Source: Methanobacteriota archaeon (lineage in GTDB: Archaea > Methanobacteriota > Methanobacteria > Methanobacteriales > Methanobacteriaceae). From it: a DNA stretch of 64,000 nucleotides. The DNA is taken from positions 1-64,000 of the forward strand of contig JAKQFA010000030.1 of assembly GCA_029556335.1 (NCBI GenBank). The letters run 5' to 3'. Made by a program: the position numbers and the translations under genes. Below the pieces are notes generated by a model. It saw only the letters and a list, made by a program, of their open reading frames with translations. It was not told where the DNA came from and searched no databases. This document shows positions 44,637 to 53,491 of the stretch, piece after piece. The number at the start of each line of letters is the position of its first letter. Within the stretch, counting starts at the first letter, position 1.

Positions 44637-44727
44637 AAGTAACACCTCACTTATTTTTAAAAGGTAATTTGGATTTTGTAATTTAAAAAGTTAATGAAAA
44701 AAAAGAGAAAAAAGTTGGGGGAGAGGT

Positions 44728-45654
<927 letters not shown>

Positions 45655-45663
45655 GTTATCACC

Positions 45664-46644
45664 TTATTCTAGTTCTCCTTTCTCCCAGTTGTAGCCGATG
45701 AGTTTATCGAAACCGGAAGCCTTGATTATCGTCTGAACTTCCTCCAATGCTTCGGGGAAGGTGTGGGTAGTTGGTGGTAGTTCATCCAGTCCCACTCGTT
45801 TTCTGAGTTCCATGGTGACATCGTTAATGGGGACGCCGTGTCCTGTTTTTAAAACGAAGGACCCCACTGCCTTGTGAGCAGGGGCCATGTAACCGGCCTG
45901 GGCAGCGTAGTTTCGTACTATTTTCACTACATCTACAATTTTAATGCCCCGTGGACATCTTTCCTGGCATTCATAGCAGGTGGTGCACATCCAGATGGAA
46001 TCATCAGATATGACATCATTTTTCAATCCCATAACTGCCCGGCGTACCAGTTGCCGGATCCGGTAGGGAGTTCTCCTACCTGAGGGGCAGGCACCAGTAC
46101 AGGTACCGCACTGGAAGCAGATAGCTACGCTCTCTGCACCGGCTTCCATTACTTCTTCTTTGAATCTTGGATCTATATCAGCACGGGTTATTTTATTTTC
46201 ATCCGCATTTAGTAACGTCATGCTTTCACTCCTTTCCTTTTTAGGTTCTTCAACAGCTTCTTCTGGTTCTTCAGCTGGTTCATCTATCTCCTCAGATAGT
46301 TCCTCTTCTGAAGATTTTTCTGGTTTCTCTTCTGGAGATTCTGGTTCGGTTTCTTCCGTTGTCTCCGACTCTGATGTTACTGGAGCTAATGGTTCATCTG
46401 TTGCTGGTGTTTTCTCTTCCGTTGATTCTTCCTTTTCTTCAGGAATCTCTTCCTCAGGAATAGTTTCAACTTCGACTGTTACTTGTTCTTCAGCACTGGT
46501 TTCTGGTTCTTTTTCTTCAACCGGGGGCTTTTCGGGCTCTGTTTTCACCTGGGGTTCTTCGGTTTTTGCTGTTTCTTTTGGTTTTTTTTCTCCTGGCTCA
46601 CCTTCGCCAGTTAAAGCTCTTTTCAAGCGGTTAAGGAAACTCAT
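45664..46644 (-). CDS. hdrC: CoB-CoM heterodisulfide reductase subunit C with long acidic N-terminal extension
   Basis: Read in full the protein is 326 residues. Residues 142-326 are a complete 185-residue HdrC with two ferredoxin clusters (CFQCGTCTGACP and CTTCYECQERCP) that pass electrons from HdrA to HdrB. Residues 1-141 are extra: MSFLNRLKRALTG, possibly an amphipathic helix, then about 125 residues of mainly Glu, Pro, Lys, Thr and Ser with no stop. HdrC of relatives begins at the equivalent of Met142. A strong site AGGAGTGA stands 4 bp before that Met (46221), so a short form alone, or both forms, may be made. The first ATG has a weaker GGCGTGA upstream. Operon with hdrB. Confidence 0.93.
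   Translation of the reverse strand: MSFLNRLKRALTGEGEPGEKKPKETAKTEEPQVKTEPEKPPVEEKEPETSAEEQVTVEVETIPEEEIPEEKEESTEEKTPATDEPLAPVTSESETTEETEPESPEEKPEKSSEEELSEEIDEPAEEPEEAVEEPKKERSESMTLLNADENKITRADIDPRFKEEVMEAGAESVAICFQCGTCTGACPSGRRTPYRIRQLVRRAVMGLKNDVISDDSIWMCTTCYECQERCPRGIKIVDVVKIVRNYAAQAGYMAPAHKAVGSFVLKTGHGVPINDVTMELRKRVGLDELPPTTHTFPEALEEVQTIIKASGFDKLIGYNWEKGELE
46226..46233 (-). promoter_or_regulatory. Internal ribosome binding site for short HdrC
   Basis: AGGAGTGA on the minus strand, 4 bp upstream of the ATG at 46221-46219. The same GGAGTGA(T) form precedes the GTPase and DUF2073 genes in this window, so the cell evidently uses it. Here it also encodes Arg-Ser-Glu of the extended reading frame. 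Confidence 0.55.
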
Positions 46645-46720
46645 TATAGTTCACGCCCCGGTCATCATAGTGGTATCTAGAAAAACTTATGATTACCAAT
46701 GAAGGGTGTATTTCGTTCCG

Positions 46721-46733
46721 TATATATAGCTTG
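46721..46733 (-). promoter_or_regulatory. Probable TATA box of hdrCB
   Basis: On the minus strand GCAAGCTATATATA gives a purine-containing BRE-like stretch and box A, about 77 bases upstream of the long HdrC start. The region between 46734 and 47082 shows no supported gene. Confidence 0.45.
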
Positions 46734-47082
46734 CGGAAAAATCATCATGTGTCACCTTTTAGCTTACACCCGGGTGGGTTGTTATGGAGGGTGGCAGACC
46801 TTGATGGTTGAGGGTGAGCTGGGGCCCTGGAACAATCATTCCAAGAATCCCCCCCTCCCAGTACCTGCAGTGTTTCTTCCATCTTAACTATAGCATAGGG
46901 ATCATTGTTCTGAATTCTTTTCCTTTTATCCTCATCAAAGAGGAGTTTATCGGTGGCTTAATCAGACAACCAGTTTTCAACCTGATCTGTGTTGGTTGGG
47001 ATCTTGTATTCTTTCTTTTAAAAAAAATTTCATCTTTGATAGTATATTTGATAACGTTAGGGGGAAATGACTTACCAATGCC

Positions 47083-47353
47083 TTATAATGGTGGATACAC
47101 CCAGCAGATCCTTAAACTGCGTAAAGAAAGGTTTATAATTTTATGTAGTTCAGTGCAGGAGGGTATCGATGATGGAACAATACGATCTGATGTTGATCCG
47201 GTGGAAATAGCTGTTTTATTATCATCTATATCTAAAAATATCTCTAAGTTCCCCTCAGATCATGAAAAATTACTGAAAAGTAGAGAAATAAATCATGAGA
47301 AATATTTCACTGATGTCGGGGATTTGATCGATCATATGACAGGGAAAGGTTAG
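47083..47353 (+). pseudogene. TetR-family regulator, C-terminal remnant
   Basis: The last 85 residues of a longer open frame, KLRKERFIILCSSVQEGIDDGTI followed by DPVEIAVLLSSI, resemble the ligand-binding C-terminal domain of TetR/AcrR regulators. No helix-turn-helix half is found upstream: 46808-47082 in the same frame is hydrophobic and Pro-rich with no similarity. I read it as a truncated regulator. It is not preceded by a ribosome binding site at 47083. Confidence 0.5.
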
Positions 47354-47839
47354 ATCGAATATTGATTTAAAGAAAATGATCTTCCTGAAAATCTGTTAAA
47401 CCCTCCAGATTTATCCAGAACCCCCTATTATAACTGTTAAACTGGTTCAGGGGAATGTTCATTCTATTATTATTTACCATAAGAATTGATCTGCAAAGCC
47501 AATAAAAACAAGCTTCCTAAGAAGCTTTTCTAGATAGATGATGAGACAGTATTCAGCATTAGCACCGGATTTAATGTGGATTTTTGCATCCACCCCTACC
47601 CATTGGCACTTACCATTCCAGTTCCTACATTTCTACTGTAGTTAAAACAGATCCTGGTAGAACCACCTGCAAGAAGTCATAGGATAGAATAATATTAACA
47701 TCCTCCTATGATTATCCATTATCCCCAAAAAAATAATATCAAATTCTGAATTTGGAACCATACAAAGATATTCTATAATATTAAATTAGGGTTAAATAAT
47801 AATTAAAGGGCTTGGTTGAATTTTTAGTGGGGATCTTAA
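47354..47839. other. Non-coding gap after the TetR remnant
   Basis: No gene is seen. It contains the hairpin at 47511-47528 and, towards the right end, AT-rich sequence (ATTAAATTAGGGTTAAATAATAATTAAAGG, 47780-47810) that can hold the promoter of the radical SAM gene. Confidence 0.4.
47511..47532 (+). terminator. Hairpin, possible terminator
   Basis: AAGCTTC (47511-47517) is the inverse of GAAGCTT (47522-47528) around CTAA, followed by TTCT. The downstream T run is short, so the terminator role is tentative. Confidence 0.35.
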
Positions 47840-48613
47840 ATGGAATACCGGTACCTGCCATTTATCACACTATCAGAGATTAAACCTAGAGTTTGGATAA
47901 CTCTTTCTGGGTGTAACTTTAAGTGCAAAGCTTGTTTCAGTCCGGCTAGAAATGTTATCGGCAAAAAGATGGGTGTTGATGAGCTTGTTAAGCTGGTGAA
48001 AAAATCATCCCTAAACTACTACCAAAGGTTGCCGGAGGAAATCATAATAACCGGGGGAGAATCCACCCTGAACCGGGATTTTCTCCTTGAACTGGTCTCT
48101 AAATTAGATTTTGGTGATGTAGTAATAGAAAGCAATGGTTTTCTTTTGGATGAAGAATACGTTGATGAGTTGGTTAAAGCCGGGTTGAAGGAAGTCATGC
48201 TTGACCTGAAGGCCTGCAATGAAGACTTGCACGAATGGTATACGGGTTTTTCCAATCGTCCTGTTCTAAGAAGTGTAAGAGTGACTCATGAAAGAACCAA
48301 ATTGATAGTTAAAACCGTGTATATGCCCGGGATAGTAGATGAGTCGGAAGTAGAGAATATTGCCCGATTTATTTCCAGGGTTGATCCTGGAATAGAATAC
48401 AGAATAAATGATTTTAAACCTCAAAAAGGCTTATCCAGAACTCCAACTGACCAGGAAATGGAGAAGGCTTATTCTGTTGCAAAGAAGCATTTGAATAATG
48501 TTATATTAAGTAGAAGTTGTAGAAAGGAAAGAATAGCTACGAATAAAAAAAGCTGGATAACTGTGTTTCCCAATGGAACATATAAGAGGCGATCACTAAA
48601 AAATTACAAATAG
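47840..48613 (+). CDS. Radical SAM protein (pyruvate-formate-lyase activating enzyme/NrdG-like)
   Basis: A 257-residue radical SAM enzyme with the cluster motif CNFKCKAC (CX3CX2C) near residues 28-35, GGESTLNRDFLLEL in the next strand and MLDLKACNEDLHEWYTG in the middle, the pattern of PflA-like activases and similar small radical SAM proteins. A glycyl radical partner is not visible nearby. The C-terminus is Lys/Arg-rich. It is moderately AT-rich and stands alone between two gaps. The substrate is unknown. Confidence 0.78.
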   Translation: MEYRYLPFITLSEIKPRVWITLSGCNFKCKACFSPARNVIGKKMGVDELVKLVKKSSLNYYQRLPEEIIITGGESTLNRDFLLELVSKLDFGDVVIESNGFLLDEEYVDELVKAGLKEVMLDLKACNEDLHEWYTGFSNRPVLRSVRVTHERTKLIVKTVYMPGIVDESEVENIARFISRVDPGIEYRINDFKPQKGLSRTPTDQEMEKAYSVAKKHLNNVILSRSCRKERIATNKKSWITVFPNGTYKRRSLKNYK

Positions 48614-49053
48614 GATATTATTATCCCTCTTCATCAAAAATTGAAGGATAAAAAATAGTAAACAGTCCCTATTCTAAAAAAAGACCATAATAATTTATCA
48701 TTCCTTTTTTTCAGACCTTGATGACTTTAATTTGGCCTTTAAGGGGTTGAAATTATCTTATCTACTTAATTAAGCCGTTGTAAATCAAAAGCTTAGTTGG
48801 TACTATTAGTAAGATTTAAGACACCCTTAAATAGGATGATGCCTATTATTTTATTCAGAAACCTTCCTTGTATTAAAACTAATGATATAAGTTATTACGA
48901 ATTGGGAATTAGCTCCAAAGAAGTGGGGACTTAAAAATTTTTAAGAAAACTTTTAAACAGCGCAAAAAGGTGATACCATTAACCAGTGGATTACTGGCTG
49001 GCTTAATACAAGGATTATAATGGAATTCATAAAAAGATAAAGGGATGATATTT
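48614..49053. other. AT-rich intergenic region
   Basis: No gene is seen. AATAGG (48830-48835) is the inverse of CCTATT (48842-48847) and followed by T-rich sequence, a weak terminator-like hairpin. A ribosome binding site GGGATGAT lies just before the cfbA-like ATG at the right edge. A 16-codon GTG ORF around 48970 lacks support. Confidence 0.3.
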
Positions 49054-49482
49054 ATGGAGACAGATTCAACACCAAAGGAAGGTATTGGCATATTACTGAT
49101 TGGACATGGAAGCAGCTTACCTGAAGGGAATAGTGTGATATACCAGCTGACTGAAATGTATAAAGAAATCTCAGATTATCCTGTTGCAGTTGGTTTTATG
49201 AACATCGAAAAGCCTAGCATACCCCGTGCACTTAACTCACTGGCCAAAAAGGGTGTTAGAAAAATAATTGCTATGCCCATTTTTTTAGCCCATGGTCTTC
49301 ACACCAAAAAGGATATTCCCTACATGCTTGGCCTGGGAGAGGGACGCAAAGACGCAAGTTACTACCATATGGAGCAAGAACCAATTGAATTTGATGGTGA
49401 AATTATCTACATTGAACCCCTTGGAGCTGACGTGAGGATTGCAGATATAATTGAAAAAAGAGTGGAAGACGCCCTTAAATAG
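49054..49482 (+). CDS. cfbA: Sirohydrochlorin cobalto/nickelochelatase (CbiX-small/CfbA)
   Basis: A 142-residue short CbiX-type chelatase with LLIGHGSSLPEGN, containing the first metal-binding His, and MPIFLAHGLHTKKDIP with the second pair. In methanogens CfbA puts nickel into sirohydrochlorin, the first committed step to coenzyme F430 of methyl-CoM reductase, and can also insert cobalt for B12. The start at 49054 follows GGGATGAT; an ATG at 49045 lies too close to it. No other cfb gene is in the window. Confidence 0.87.
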   Translation: METDSTPKEGIGILLIGHGSSLPEGNSVIYQLTEMYKEISDYPVAVGFMNIEKPSIPRALNSLAKKGVRKIIAMPIFLAHGLHTKKDIPYMLGLGEGRKDASYYHMEQEPIEFDGEIIYIEPLGADVRIADIIEKRVEDALK

Positions 49483-49570
49483 ATTTGGGCATCATTCTAT
49501 ATTTACTGCGCTTAACACAACAAACTCCCACCATAATTAATGGTAAATGATCTTCTGAACCACACCCCCC

Positions 49571-50182
49571 TTAATTCCGTGAATAATCCTCAAAACAGGG
49601 GATGCACACCAGGGCACCGTTCTCTACTCGGGCCCGGTGTTCAGCCATCAGTTCTCCACATTTTGCACATCTAACAGAACTGAACAATCGGGCCTCCCCG
49701 GGTATGTCTATATCCACCTGTTCGATTTTGAATATTTCTTCGGCAGGCATGGCCATGATCTTTTTCGTGACCCTGTCTTTCTCTTTTTCAAACTCCAATT
49801 TATCTTCTGGAGTAGCTGATTCTGAAAATGCCTTATTTCGAAGATCATCAAAATCAGATCCTATTTCATCCAGGCCTTTCTTTAAAGATAAACGTAGAGC
49901 ATCTCCTGAGTCCCTATTGATAAAAGTGTAAACATGTTTTCCATGGTCCTTGAATATTAAATTGCCCTTGCCCAGGGTACAGCCCGCTACTACTTGTATG
50001 GCATCCACACTACAGCTATCATTCTCAACGATGGCCAGGAGCTCCTCATCTTCTGCTCGGGATGAACCAAGCTCCTTTATAGCAATTTCCCCTGCACGGT
50101 AGCCTATGGCGGTTCCAGGACAGACATGGCCATGGAATTTAGTTACTTCTGAAAAGGGTAGTATATCTTTAGATTCCTCCAT
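49571..50182 (-). CDS. FmdE-family protein with C-terminal zinc ribbon
   Basis: A 203-residue protein. Residues 10-150 are the FmdE domain: FHGHVCPGTAIGYRAGE, NDSCSVDAIQVVAGCTLGKGNL and KDHGKHVYTF, with conserved Cys and His likely to bind metal. Residues 170-200 add a zinc ribbon (CAKCGEL and CIPCF). FmdE is named for co-occurrence with molybdenum formylmethanofuran dehydrogenase, but its role is not established. The ATG at 50182 follows AGGTGA by 5 bp; in-frame ATGs at 50200 and 50215 are possible. It is convergent with cfbA, away from any fmd/fwd operon. Confidence 0.8.
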   Translation of the reverse strand: MEESKDILPFSEVTKFHGHVCPGTAIGYRAGEIAIKELGSSRAEDEELLAIVENDSCSVDAIQVVAGCTLGKGNLIFKDHGKHVYTFINRDSGDALRLSLKKGLDEIGSDFDDLRNKAFSESATPEDKLEFEKEKDRVTKKIMAMPAEEIFKIEQVDIDIPGEARLFSSVRCAKCGELMAEHRARVENGALVCIPCFEDYSRN

Positions 50183-50387
50183 TATTTCACCTGTTTTCAT
50201 ATTCCTAAGAATCATAAGGAATTTCTTAATACCATGAATTATACCTTGTGGGGGATATATAACATTGGCTGATATTATTAAGCTTTAGCTACTGGTATTG
50301 TGAATTCATACAGTAACAGTGGGTTACGTGAATAATTTGGGAGAATAGGTTTATAAAATTAAAAAAAATTGTTAAAGGAGGATTACT

Positions 50388-50528
50388 GTGGTCCATTCCA
50401 GGAAACTTCGACTAAAAAGGTTCCAAAATTGTGGTGGGCCTGGGCCAGGTCCTATGTTCTGGGCCATGGAGATGGATCTTTGCCAGGCCCTACTTACTCC
50501 TGGGCAGGGCAAGGATGGCTACACTTAA
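50388..50528 (+). CDS. Small ORF, 46 residues, with strong ribosome binding site
   Basis: A GTG-started ORF with AAAGGAGG 6 bp upstream and a TATA-like TTTATAAAATT at 50350-50360, a complete archaeal expression unit. The peptide starts MVHSRKLRLKRFQNCGGPGPGP and ends in a hydrophobic-polar mix with one further Cys. The basic N-terminus and Gly-Pro run suggest a nucleic acid or protein interaction, but I recognise no family. It lies in the 466-bp gap between the FmdE gene (50182) and the ArcS-like gene; the rest of that gap holds only promoter-like sequence. Confidence 0.45.
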   Translation: MVHSRKLRLKRFQNCGGPGPGPMFWAMEMDLCQALLTPGQGKDGYT

Positions 50529-50648
50529 AACAGATGGTGTCACTATAATATTCTTTGAGTAACAAAAATCTATTGTATAAATTGTACCCGGAAAGGCAGG
50601 GTACTTAACAATATTACACCATTTCATTGCCAGGGAGTTGATTGATGT

Positions 50649-51392
50649 ATGCTGGAGATAACTCTACACAATGGCCCTGCCCGGCTGGGCAAGTGGAACA
50701 ACCTTATCACCCCCACCATTCTAGACTCTGAGGAGGTAGCTGTGGTGGATGACCAGGCCATGCCCTATGAAGTGCCCCGGGCCCTGGCGGAGTGGTCCGT
50801 GGAGGAAACCATCCTCCAAGCCCAGGATGGTGATCGGAATAATATGGCTGTTATCCACGGGGCCAAGTACTTGGATCTTCGCCTGGAGTGTGCCACGGAA
50901 CTGGAAAAGTTGGGGTATCAGAATTTCCTGGTGGCCAACATGGATAAACTCCTGAAAAGGCCACGTGACCTGGTGGGGATGATGGTGACCATAAGGGAGA
51001 CTGTTAATCCCAATTCCTCGTTATACGTGTCCTATTGTAATCCGAACCACATTCCACTCCTCTCTTATCTGGGTGTGGATCTTTTCGGAGATGCCTCCTG
51101 CGGATACCACGCCCTCTTGGGGGTGATGCTCACCCCAGATGGTAATTATCCTGTGGATGAATACGAGATCTGCCCGGCGGAGAACTGTGATACCAGCTAC
51201 TCTGGGCTTTTAAAGTACAACAAACACAGTATGGACTTCGTCATCCGGGAAGTGAAGGCTCATATGAAGAATGGAACATTACGGAACCTAGTGGAGATGA
51301 GGTGTGCTTCCTCCCCCGAGACCATGGCTGTGCTCCGGATACTGGATGCGGATCATTCTGATTTCCTGTTGAAGTACACCGGCTTGTATTGA
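50649..51392 (+). CDS. Archaeosine synthase-like/tRNA-guanine transglycosylase-related protein
   Basis: A 247-residue protein starting with LHNGPARLGKWN, the start typical of archaeal ArcS/TGT-related proteins. It also contains CNPNHIPLLSYLGVDLFGD and a Cys pair ICPAENCDTSY where TGT-like enzymes bind zinc. It is much shorter than full ArcS or TgtA, so it is either a separate subunit or a remnant family of the archaeosine (tRNA position 15) pathway. The ATG follows GGGAGTTGATTG, a plausible ribosome binding site. A zinc-ribbon mini-gene follows 45 bp later on the same strand. Confidence 0.65.
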   Translation: MLEITLHNGPARLGKWNNLITPTILDSEEVAVVDDQAMPYEVPRALAEWSVEETILQAQDGDRNNMAVIHGAKYLDLRLECATELEKLGYQNFLVANMDKLLKRPRDLVGMMVTIRETVNPNSSLYVSYCNPNHIPLLSYLGVDLFGDASCGYHALLGVMLTPDGNYPVDEYEICPAENCDTSYSGLLKYNKHSMDFVIREVKAHMKNGTLRNLVEMRCASSPETMAVLRILDADHSDFLLKYTGLY

Positions 51393-51437
51393 ATTAGTAA
51401 AGATTGTGTAAAAACAAGTTACGAGGCCTGAAAAAAA

Positions 51438-51605
51438 ATGCTTGACCAGTACCTATGCCCCAACATCAATTGCAACCATCTGAAAAAAGGGAGAAAGGGA
51501 AAAAGCTGCCCAGAATGTGGTGAACCCTTCAAGAAGGTGGGAATCATAGAAGGCACCAACCTTATACAGCAGAAGAAAAAAAGTTCGGCTAATCAGTTAA
51601 TGTAA
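51438..51605 (+). CDS. Zinc-ribbon mini-protein, 55 residues
   Basis: A 55-residue ORF with CPNINCNHL near residue 7 and CPECGEPF near residue 24, a four-cysteine zinc ribbon, then a basic tail rich in Lys. A GAGGCCTGA stretch is 7 bp ahead of the ATG. It follows the ArcS-like gene by 45 bp and is probably in the same transcript, which suggests a tRNA or ribosome-related partner. I do not know its family. Confidence 0.65.
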   Translation: MLDQYLCPNINCNHLKKGRKGKSCPECGEPFKKVGIIEGTNLIQQKKKSSANQLM

Positions 51606-51625
51606 GGGGGAATAGGATCCTATCC

Positions 51626-52201
51626 TCATTTTTTAGCCAAAACCACGGCGTAGTGGTAGGGACCTACTTCCATCTCCTCCTGGAATTGGAAGCCCCTGCT
51701 TTCCAGGATACCTCTAACATCCTCGGCTGTGATACGGTGGGCAAATGGTGGTCCAGGCATGCCCTCTATCTTTTTAAACTCTACGATGGCCAGCCTGGCA
51801 CCTGGCTTTAAAATTCTTAAAAGCTCTGGGATGGCCTGGTCCAGTTCTTCGTTGTGGAAGAAGCCGTGTAATACGTTGGCCATAAGGCACAGATCCACTG
51901 TTTCGTCGGGTATTGATAACTTCCGGGTTAGATCAGCTTCCAACACTTTCAAGTTCTTTATTTTCTCTTCGCGAACCTTTTCCCGCAGTATATCCAGGGA
52001 GGGGCTGTGCTGGTCCACTGCCAGCACTTCACCCTCGGCACCCACCATCCTGGACGCGGCCCGGGATATGAAGCCATCACCACAACCAGCGTCCATGAAC
52101 ACGTCCCCCTCACATAGGTTAATGGATCTTAAAACTCGCTGGGCATTAAGCACTGCTTCACTGGACTTTCCACCGTGTCGGTGCAGTTTTTTTCCACTCA
52201 T
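51626..52201 (-). CDS. Class I SAM-dependent methyltransferase
   Basis: A 191-residue Rossmann-fold methyltransferase with motif I FMDAGCGDGFISRA near residue 38, VDQHSPSL (motif II acidic residue), LEADLTRKL and LLRILKPGARLAIVEF, followed by HRITAEDV. It resembles small-molecule methyltransferases of the UbiE/MenG or arsenite-methyltransferase-like groups. The substrate is unknown. It lies 51 bp downstream of the ABC permease gene on the same strand, so co-expression with the exporter is possible. Confidence 0.8.
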   Translation of the reverse strand: MSGKKLHRHGGKSSEAVLNAQRVLRSINLCEGDVFMDAGCGDGFISRAASRMVGAEGEVLAVDQHSPSLDILREKVREEKIKNLKVLEADLTRKLSIPDETVDLCLMANVLHGFFHNEELDQAIPELLRILKPGARLAIVEFKKIEGMPGPPFAHRITAEDVRGILESRGFQFQEEMEVGPYHYAVVLAKK

Positions 52202-52252
52202 AATGATACCTCTTACAATTCCAGATGACTTTAACCTTGATGTCGGTTTGTT

Positions 52253-53485
52253 TTATTGTTTATCTGGCCTTAGCCTTGTTCTGGCGAAGATGAACACTCC
52301 CCCCATGAAAAGGATGGTGGTTAAGAGCACGGCCCATCCCACCTGCTGTGCTATGTCATTCCATCCTCCCCCAAAGGTGAGAATGCTTCGCAAAGCATTT
52401 AGTACGTGGTGCCAGGGTAAAATATCGTATACCTGGAACTGTTGATCCATCACCTCACCCAGGACTACTTGAGGCAGTGGGAAAAAAGCCCCCACCAGGA
52501 AGCTGGTGGGTACGGTGATGATGGTTCCCAGGGTAGCAGCCTGGTGGTCGTTCCAGACAAAGGAAGCGATGATCATTCCCAGAGAAACTGAAGCCACTCC
52601 CCCAATTATCCCCACCAGCACAGCCAGGAAGATGGAATTCAAGCCACCCTGCCAGTTGAATCCCATCAGCACCGCCACTCCCAGTAGAATTAAGACCTGG
52701 GCAACTGCAACGAGTGACCATGGAATTAAGTTGCCTAATAAGAAATCAAAAGATTTCATTCTAGAAAGTTTCAGTCTAGATAGGGTTCCTTTTTCCACTT
52801 CACGGGCCAATGTCGTGGCCACAGTGGTGGCCAGCAGGAGTAGGGCGAAGACCATCATCCCTGGTGCCATGTAATCGAAGCTAGTGAAAGTCTCGGTGCC
52901 TGGTATGGATTCTACCCGGGTTTCAATGAGCTTAGGCACAGGTTGAACTGTTTTCCCTGTGAATTGGCTGCTTAGCTGGGCTGATAACTCGTCCTGGTAC
53001 TGCTCTATGATTCCCACCAGTATACCCTGGGAAACTCCAAATCCCATGTACCCCGTGTCTCCCCTTATGACAACTGGGGTGGGGGTTGTTCCTCCACCAG
53101 TGGAGTCTAGTATGGATTCTGTGAAGTTTTCGGGGATTATAACTACGGCATCCACGGTTTTCTGTCTGAGAAGGGAATTTGCCTCGTTCAGATCAGTCCC
53201 TCTGACTACGAAGATCTTAACCTCACTATCCTCGTACTTAACATCCTCCAATACATGGGTGAAGTTGCTTCCCAAATCCAGCCTTTCACCAGAAATGGGG
53301 AGGGTGGCTCCCTGGTCATAGTTAATTACCGCAATAACATGGGGCTGGTTGGCTTGGCCCATACCTCCAAAGGCGAAGCCGAAAACCAGCATGAATAGTA
53401 AGGGGAAGATCAGGATCATGATGAATCCACGGTGGTCCCTCAGGAGTTCCTTCCCCCCTTTAGATGCTATTGCCACGAATTTCAT
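52253..53485 (-). CDS. ABC-2 type transporter permease
   Basis: A 410-residue permease with one membrane helix at residues 20-42, a large external domain (about 45-215) and five helices in the C-terminal half, the ABC-2 layout with YhgE/DrrB-like features. GLGVSLG-like motifs are present as GVASVSLGMIIA. It pairs with the ATP-binding protein encoded 6 bp upstream and probably exports a drug, lipid or peptide. The family also includes sodium exporters; the cargo cannot be read from sequence. Confidence 0.85.
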   Translation of the reverse strand: MKFVAIASKGGKELLRDHRGFIMILIFPLLFMLVFGFAFGGMGQANQPHVIAVINYDQGATLPISGERLDLGSNFTHVLEDVKYEDSEVKIFVVRGTDLNEANSLLRQKTVDAVVIIPENFTESILDSTGGGTTPTPVVIRGDTGYMGFGVSQGILVGIIEQYQDELSAQLSSQFTGKTVQPVPKLIETRVESIPGTETFTSFDYMAPGMMVFALLLLATTVATTLAREVEKGTLSRLKLSRMKSFDFLLGNLIPWSLVAVAQVLILLGVAVLMGFNWQGGLNSIFLAVLVGIIGGVASVSLGMIIASFVWNDHQAATLGTIITVPTSFLVGAFFPLPQVVLGEVMDQQFQVYDILPWHHVLNALRSILTFGGGWNDIAQQVGWAVLLTTILFMGGVFIFARTRLRPDKQ

Positions 53486-53491
53486 CGTATC

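Noticed and set aside
46160..46702. 180-residue Ser-rich plus-strand ORF
   Set aside because: It is the antisense shadow of the Glu/Pro-rich HdrC extension; the Ser runs arise from complementing Glu codons.
46808..47082. N-terminal part of the 181-residue ORF ending at 47353
   Set aside because: No ribosome binding site and no similarity; only the last 85-90 residues look like protein.
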